Under the pieces are notes generated by a model. It searched no databases. It worked only from the letters and a program-made list of their open reading frames with translations, and was not told where the DNA came from. Shown here one piece after another: positions 58,640 to 64,000 of a DNA stretch of 64,000 bases. The stretch is taken from the NCBI RefSeq assembly GCF_002775205.1, contig NC_036456.1, forward strand, positions 22,874,968-22,938,967. The letters run 5' to 3'. The position numbers were made by a program, and so were the translations under genes. The first letter of the stretch is position 1. Each line of letters begins with the position of its first letter. This DNA is from Xiphophorus maculatus. Its lineage: Eukaryota; Chordata; Actinopteri; Cyprinodontiformes; Poeciliidae.

Positions 58640-60200
58640 CTGTCTTTGTGTTGTTCTGATGTTTCTATTATTTTTAACACAATCATAAATGAGTTATTAA
58701 AAAACAAACATCACCTTATAACAAAGAACGTTTCACATTCTCAATATACAGTATTTCTGTGTGAAGGTGATTTATTGTTCAAGCATAAAAAAATGTTTTC
58801 TTGTATAACATTTCATATTCGCATACAAATTACTTTTTTAGATTCATACAACTTTTAAGTTTTGTCCGCAAACATTTTCCTCTCCCATCTTCACCCATGT
58901 AAAATGTCATAGATGTAATATTTGCACTGAATCCCTATGCAAAGAAAAATATTTCAAATATATATTTTATGATTCAGAAAAATTAGACAGTGTCTAACAC
59001 AATTCAAGGTTTCACATCATCTGCATTACTCTAATGACAACTTTCTAGAATATTCTCCAGTTCGTTTGAGATGCCACGCAGACAAAGCTACTTTAGGTCA
59101 TATATTTTGGTGTTGTCAACTATTAAACAGCTTTTGGGGAACTTCTTTCTTTGTTGTCCGGAAGGTTTGCCCGACGCAATAGCTTCTCCACATTAGCACA
59201 AATTTAAAGCAACAGCATTTGCCTCATTAATGGCTCACAGACTCAATCTTCTCCAGAGGAAGTCTAACAAGCCCCCAGCTGGACTACAGAGATGATATCC
59301 ATGCTACACTTAGACAAAATAAGGAATACCAAAATGGGATGCTATGAAAAATTCAGAGAGACCTGGTCTTCATTGGCTGAATTGGTAAAAACATTTCAAA
59401 GACTATTGGTAGTCTGTGCCTTTAGTGGCTTCAATGCATATATTTGTACTATGGAGGTACCTGCCCCTTTGAGCCCTCTCTTTTATTTATTGATAAATGT
59501 ATATATACACATTTATATACATTTATTTATATTAATTTTCTCTGTTGCTCGGATTTCATTCTCTCAGAAAGACTGAACACGGGGTTTCTTTGTTTATGTT
59601 TTGTTAATATCTTATCTAACTATATTTTACTCCTTAAGGTTATTTGAAAAATATACAAATAAGGTAAAAAAAAAAAAATCTTATCTTGTCTGTCTTGTTT
59701 GAAATTTGGAATAAAAGTAAGCGCAGAGTTAAAATGCATATTAAAGCATATGTGGCGTTTGAACTATTAAAATGGCAGCTAAAAACATTTTTAGAGGAGA
59801 TCTGAAATGTGTGGATCTGAGCTTGTGATCGGCTCTGGTCTCTAATCCCAGAGAAAAGTCTTAATATCACTGTAAGTAAATTTCTTTCCACTCTTCTTTG
59901 CAAAAATGTTTTCATGCAACTTTATTAGGTTTTCAAGTATGAACGGCCTGGTTAAAGTCACACTTCATAAAATGATCCAGGCCCAGGCCAGAAATCATAG
60001 TTGGTTTGCTCTTTGACTAGGCCACTCCAGTACCTTTGCTTTGTTAGTCTTTAAATCATTTCTGCTGTGTAGTTTAGTTGGATGCTTTGGATTCTTGCTT
60101 TGCTGGAAAATAAATATTCTCTGAAGCTGTAGTTCTTTTGCAGATTAAATAAATTATCATCCAGGATTTTTTTATATTTTGATGCATTTATTTAACCTGT
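58640..60200. other. DNA downstream of L7
   Basis: 58640-59851 is in part homologous to the DNA after L6 but more diverged. 60000-60180 is a DNA-transposon-like repeat shared with 36950-37130. Weak frames only; no gene. Confidence 0.45.
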
Positions 60201-60439
60201 GCAATTATGTGGAAATACTGTGAAATTGCCCCGAGTTGTAACAAAATTAGAAGTATCCAGTGATTCCTCAGTGAAGGTAGAAGGTGCTGGCTGGCTAAGA
60301 AGAAGGATCATCCTTCATCAGGTTTGATGACCAATTTTCTGCCCATCTTTTTTTCGACACATTTGAATTTTAGTAACATGTATGCTTTACTTCGATTTGC
60401 CTTCAGTGTGCAAATTTGCATCATCGCATCATCTCCATC

Positions 60440-61645
60440 ATGAAGTTGTTGGCTGTATTCCTCCTCTTTTTCTCCATGTCGGCTAAGAGCAGTGGTGACC
60501 GTGAGTGTTTTAAGTATAATGACATTATAAAGTGACTAAAACACAGAAACACAAATTAACTCCAGTTTCAAATATCTACAGCTCTCCAGATTATGACTCT
60601 GCTGACAAACATTGTTTGGTGTTTTTTTTTTTTGTTGGCTCTAGTGGTCTGTTATTTTAAAGTAGTTTGACAAGAAACAGGGTAATGAGAGAGGAGGAAG
60701 ACATGCGGCAAATATCGCCAGGCCGGGAATCGAACCTGTGACCACTGTCACGAGGACCAAGGCCTCAATACGTTGGTCGTGCTTTGCCCCCGCCTCACCA
60801 CAGCACCACATATTTGGTGTTTTTTGACATTGTTTCCTAAGTGTGACTGCTTGGAACCCCAAATCTGATCCATAGTAAATACGACATACCTTATTGTAGT
60901 ACACTTTACTAAAACACATACTTTTTCTTCAGTATATTTCATAGATTTATTATTTTATTGAATTCACTGTTCCTTCATGGACCATAACACATCATGGTTA
61001 TGGTCTGCACAAGTGTCACTGGGTTATTTATTGTCCTCGAGGGATTTATCTTTTTTAATAAATGTAATGTTCTGTCATCAAGACTAATGCAACATACACG
61101 AGGGGTGTGCTGATAAATTAGCCAGCCGGTAAATTCACCCCAATTTTCTTAATTTTGGGAGATCTGTGATCTGTTGATACTTACAGAAGAAACCGATATT
61201 TTCCACCTCTCCTATCTAGGCCTAAAGGTCAACCACTGTCCTCTTCTGCTCTGCCAGGTCTGTCAGAGTCAGCAGGTCATGTCTGCACATTCGCATTAAA
61301 CAATAATCACCCTTCTGTTGACTTTCTTGGTATATTTAGCAACATTTCAGACAAAAGGAAAAAAATCAGAATCACGACAGGCGTCTGAAAGATGGTGATT
61401 GGCAATCGGACAGAAAACTGTAATCAAGGCTCTGATGCACAGCAGGTATTTTTGCACCTATGCCTTATGTGTTATGCATTTTGTGAAACATTGAATGAAA
61501 TGTGTCATCTACTGAACACTTTTCTAGGAGGGAAATTGGTTGTGGAGCGATGGAAGTCCCATGCTGTACAAAAACTGGTGTTGAGGAGAGCCTGATCATT
61601 TTAGAAACAGCCAGCAGGTGTACTGTTTATAGATGAACTGGTCAG
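60440..61645 (+). pseudogene. psi8: broken lectin gene of the L6/L7 type
   Basis: The signal exon at 60440-60500 (MKLLAVFLLFFSMSAKSSGD) is intact with a GTGAGT donor. The TATA segment seen before L6/L7 is deleted. Near 61424 intron DNA (AACTGTAATCA, as at 56948) joins directly to the end of the WIGG exon (GGCTCTGATGCACAGCAG), so the RCF exon and most of the WIGG exon are deleted. The EPN exon (61528-61645) has TGG TGT TGA, a stop where L6 has CGA, and a second stop TAG near 61630. The last exon is missing. Confidence 0.85.
60640..60815 (-). repeat. tRNA-derived SINE inside psi8 intron
   Basis: The minus strand shows a tRNA-like head with Box B GGTTCGATTCCC (about 60727-60738), then TTTGCCGCATGTCTTCC and CCTGTTTCTTGTCAAACTAC, ending in CAGACCACTAGAGCC. 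This is a common fish SINE type. It differs from the 25038 family. Confidence 0.65.
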
Positions 61646-63705
61646 GTAAAGAAAATATCACGGCCATTTTTTCAGCTGGTATCAGGACTCCTGGGTGAAA
61701 AGCTATTTACTCTACATGTAGACATTTTATTTGACCTTCACATACAGTTGACCTGCATTTGACCCAAGTCATTCAGCTTAAGACAGATATCCCTGATACT
61801 GAATAAACTTATGTAAATTTCTGGATTGGATGAAAAATGTTCTGGCTAAGTTTTCTGGTATTTACCAAATAGAAATAATTTTGGTAATCCTAACAAGTTT
61901 GGTCTGATTTAACCTCAAAGAGTAGGAAAAAAAAATTGTGTTTTTATTTTGCGTATGTAAATATCTGGCTACATCTGTAAATTTACTGCATTAACAGGAG
62001 CTTATATTAATTGTTTTTGGAGAAAGATACTGCAAACAGTTAGGCCCTTCAACAGTTAATAATCAGGACAAAGTATCTGACATAGCGTAAAATGGAGGGG
62101 AGAAAAATTATATAAAATTTCTATGAGATTTCAAAATAAAGCTTTAAAATCTTACAAATCATTCAAGAAGAAGATGGAAAGTCAGTGGAAAACATGCAAA
62201 GCAGAAATGTGAGTGTGTAAGTCCGCCCAGAGGTGGAGAATAGATAGTGTTTGAAAGGTGAGAAGATAAAGAGTTAGAATGTAAAAACTGCATAAATAAG
62301 ATCTGGTTTGAAAGTGAGGTCATGCAGAGGAACAGGGGGATTCTCCACTGGCAAAGAAAGAGCTGAAATGTTCAACTTTGAGCATTAGATGGCGCAGTGT
62401 GAGAATAATTTAGGCGATATATTCTGGGTCACACAGTGGATGTGTGTGTTGTTTTTATATTCATTGTGATAAATGATAATATTGTTGTTTTGAGACCATT
62501 TTCAAGTAATATTATGGTAATGACATAATAATGCAAGAACATATTCTCAAAGATCAATAAACTTGAAATTCTGATGAACATTTATCACTGGAATTGGAAG
62601 ACATTTTAAATATCCAAAATAAACAAACATACCAACAGAAATGACAAATGAAATGAACTGTAGATTCTCTAAAGAAAATTGAAATTCATAAAAATGGGCA
62701 AGTTGAGACCAAAGCACCAGACTAAAGACTTTTGTCGTAGAAAGATAGAGAAAGAAAGAGAAAAACAATTAATCATGCAAATGGAAAAAATCTACAAACT
62801 GAAAAAAATCTAAATCTGTTAGGCTAAATCTAATTAACCAAACTTGTTGCACACCTGGTGTGGGTCTGTTCAGGAGTGACCAATCAGCTGCCAGGCAGGC
62901 AAACGGCAGAAATGTGTGGAAGGAAAAAGGGCGGATCCAGAAACCAGGCTAAGAGGTGAGGACAGCCTGAAGGTCAGGAGGTCAGGAGACTCACATGGAG
63001 ACAAGCTGACTAACATAACATGGTGCCCGACCCAGCAACGGAAACAACAGGGCGGCAGGGAAAACTCTGCACGTGTCATGAAGTCCTGTGTGGGAGTGTT
63101 CTCATGGCATTTTAAAGGTTCAGTTTTTAACGCGCTTTTTATTGAGTCCATTTCCTTTTTCTTCTTGTTGTTGGGAATAAAAGCAAAAGAAGACAGTGGT
63201 TGAGTTTTAGAGCTAATTTATTCTTTAAAACAAAGATATTTACATGTTTGGCACTAAAGTTTTTCTTAAATGTAGTATTAAGACAGAATGAACACAATGT
63301 GCCTGAAGGTTTGAACTGCACCAACCAGGTTGTGTTTTCAAGTTCATTTTTTTGCATGACAGTGACTGAAATGGGTCAAAGTTCAAACCAACAACTGCAG
63401 ATGTTTGAAAGATAGTAAAGTCTACTCCAAAAGTTTGATTCAAACTTCACAAAAATATATTTAAGTTACTCTCTTCTACCAGATCACAAACCAAACATTA
63501 GCTGTGGAATAATATTTTAGTTTAAGACAAAACTGTGGGGTCTGTCTGAGCTGATGTGACATCAGAGTTTCCCCAAGAAACTTTAGCGACCGAAGCAAGA
63601 TTTTGTGTAGAAAAACAATATTCACCAAAACACAAATCATCTGTAAACCGAAAATATTCAAAATATTCTGACCTGATCAGTTGGCGGATACGGGCAGTGA
63701 TGCGT
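61646..63705. other. Right-hand intergenic region, no gene accepted
   Basis: 62440-62640 resembles the hAT family of 51314 (GATAAATGATAATATTGTTGTTTTGAGACC, ACATAATAATGCA) in diverged form. 62880-63100 is more GC-rich without a convincing frame. A minus-strand poly(A)-like TTTATT lies at 63220. Confidence 0.4.
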
Positions 63706-64000
63706 TAATGAGGTCCGATTAGATGGACGCGACAGGAAGAGCGTTTGGTGGCGCTGCAGGACGTCCAGCCGTGAGATTTAAATCTCTCAATAATCCATCT
63801 GAAGAGACAAAAATTAGTGTGATTCCAGAAATAAAAGTAAAGACATAAGAAATGTTTTATTCATTATTCATTGTGTATTTTACCTGTTCAGTACACTGCA
63901 ACAACACAAACTCCTGTGATCTAATTTCTACTGCAAATATTTTAGTACACTTGAAATACGACAAAACTAAATTACAAGTAAATTTTCAGCAGGAACTAGG

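Larger units (their letters stand above)
52613..59851. repeat. Tandem unit 3 (carries L7)
   Basis: It aligns in order with unit 2 as described there. It lacks the LINE and hAT fragment of unit 2. It holds a private block of about 290 bp (55058-55345) and about 460 bp more in the L7 intron (57632-58090). Homology to unit 2 ends at TCTCTAATCCCAG near 59851. Confidence 0.8.

Noticed and set aside
60722-60815. tRNA gene-like sequence on the minus strand
   Set aside because: Box B is good, but the sequence continues into a SINE body and does not fold as a clean cloverleaf by eye.
63719-63798. Possible terminal exon of a minus-strand gene at the right edge
   Set aside because: An acceptor and an open 27-codon frame exist, but no upstream exon fits and the DNA beyond 63890 is a common repeat.

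Overview
The window looks like a teleost fish genome segment, probably a percomorph. The genes are spliced with GT-AG introns. The repeats are typical fish families: GATGG-tailed RTE/Rex3-like LINEs, a CR1/L2-type LINE, Tc1-like and hAT-like DNA transposons, and tRNA-derived SINEs. I cannot name the species.

The host content is a cluster of secreted C-type lectin (CTLD) genes. Five are intact by eye: L1 (30-2990, +), L2 (5461-7723, -), L3 (16281-17537, +), L6 (48323-49994, +) and L7 (56411-58325, +). Three are broken: a 3' remnant (29245-29693, +), psi5 (35992-36735, +) and psi8 (60440-61645, +). All intact genes share one plan. There is a signal-peptide exon ending in phase 1, an optional propeptide exon, then four CTLD exons carrying C..GW / RCF / MxWA, W(I/L)GG, GEPNN and CWDD. 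A related minus-strand gene (19915-21354) keeps the signal exon and acidic propeptide exons but ends in a short, strongly basic Trp/Arg-rich peptide after a Lys-Arg pair. It reads like an antimicrobial-peptide precursor.

Layout: 1-3.6 kb holds L1 with a LINE in an intron. About 3.67-19.08 kb is a large inverted repeat, with arms of about 7.6 and 6.3 kb around a 1.56 kb spacer. Each arm carries one lectin gene transcribed outward (L2, L3). Arm length differences come mainly from LINE insertions private to each arm and a 0.94 kb segment found only on the left. 19.1-22.2 kb holds the peptide-precursor gene and a truncated copy of part of it. 22.2-35 kb is mostly repeats, with the 3' lectin remnant and a possible two-exon membrane-protein gene. 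35.8-61.7 kb is a tandem array whose units carry (or have lost) the L6/L7-type lectin. 61.7-64 kb shows no convincing gene.

Two observations stand out. First, in both recent paralogue pairs the substitutions sit in CTLD exons and nearly all change amino acids, while flanking introns are identical or nearly so. This fits diversifying selection or conversion on the ligand-binding face. Second, L2 and L3 carry an exact interferon-response-like motif just upstream of the TATA box. Together with the basic peptide gene and the basic N- and C-terminal tails of L6/L7, this suggests a fast-turning-over innate-defence locus. That role is inference.
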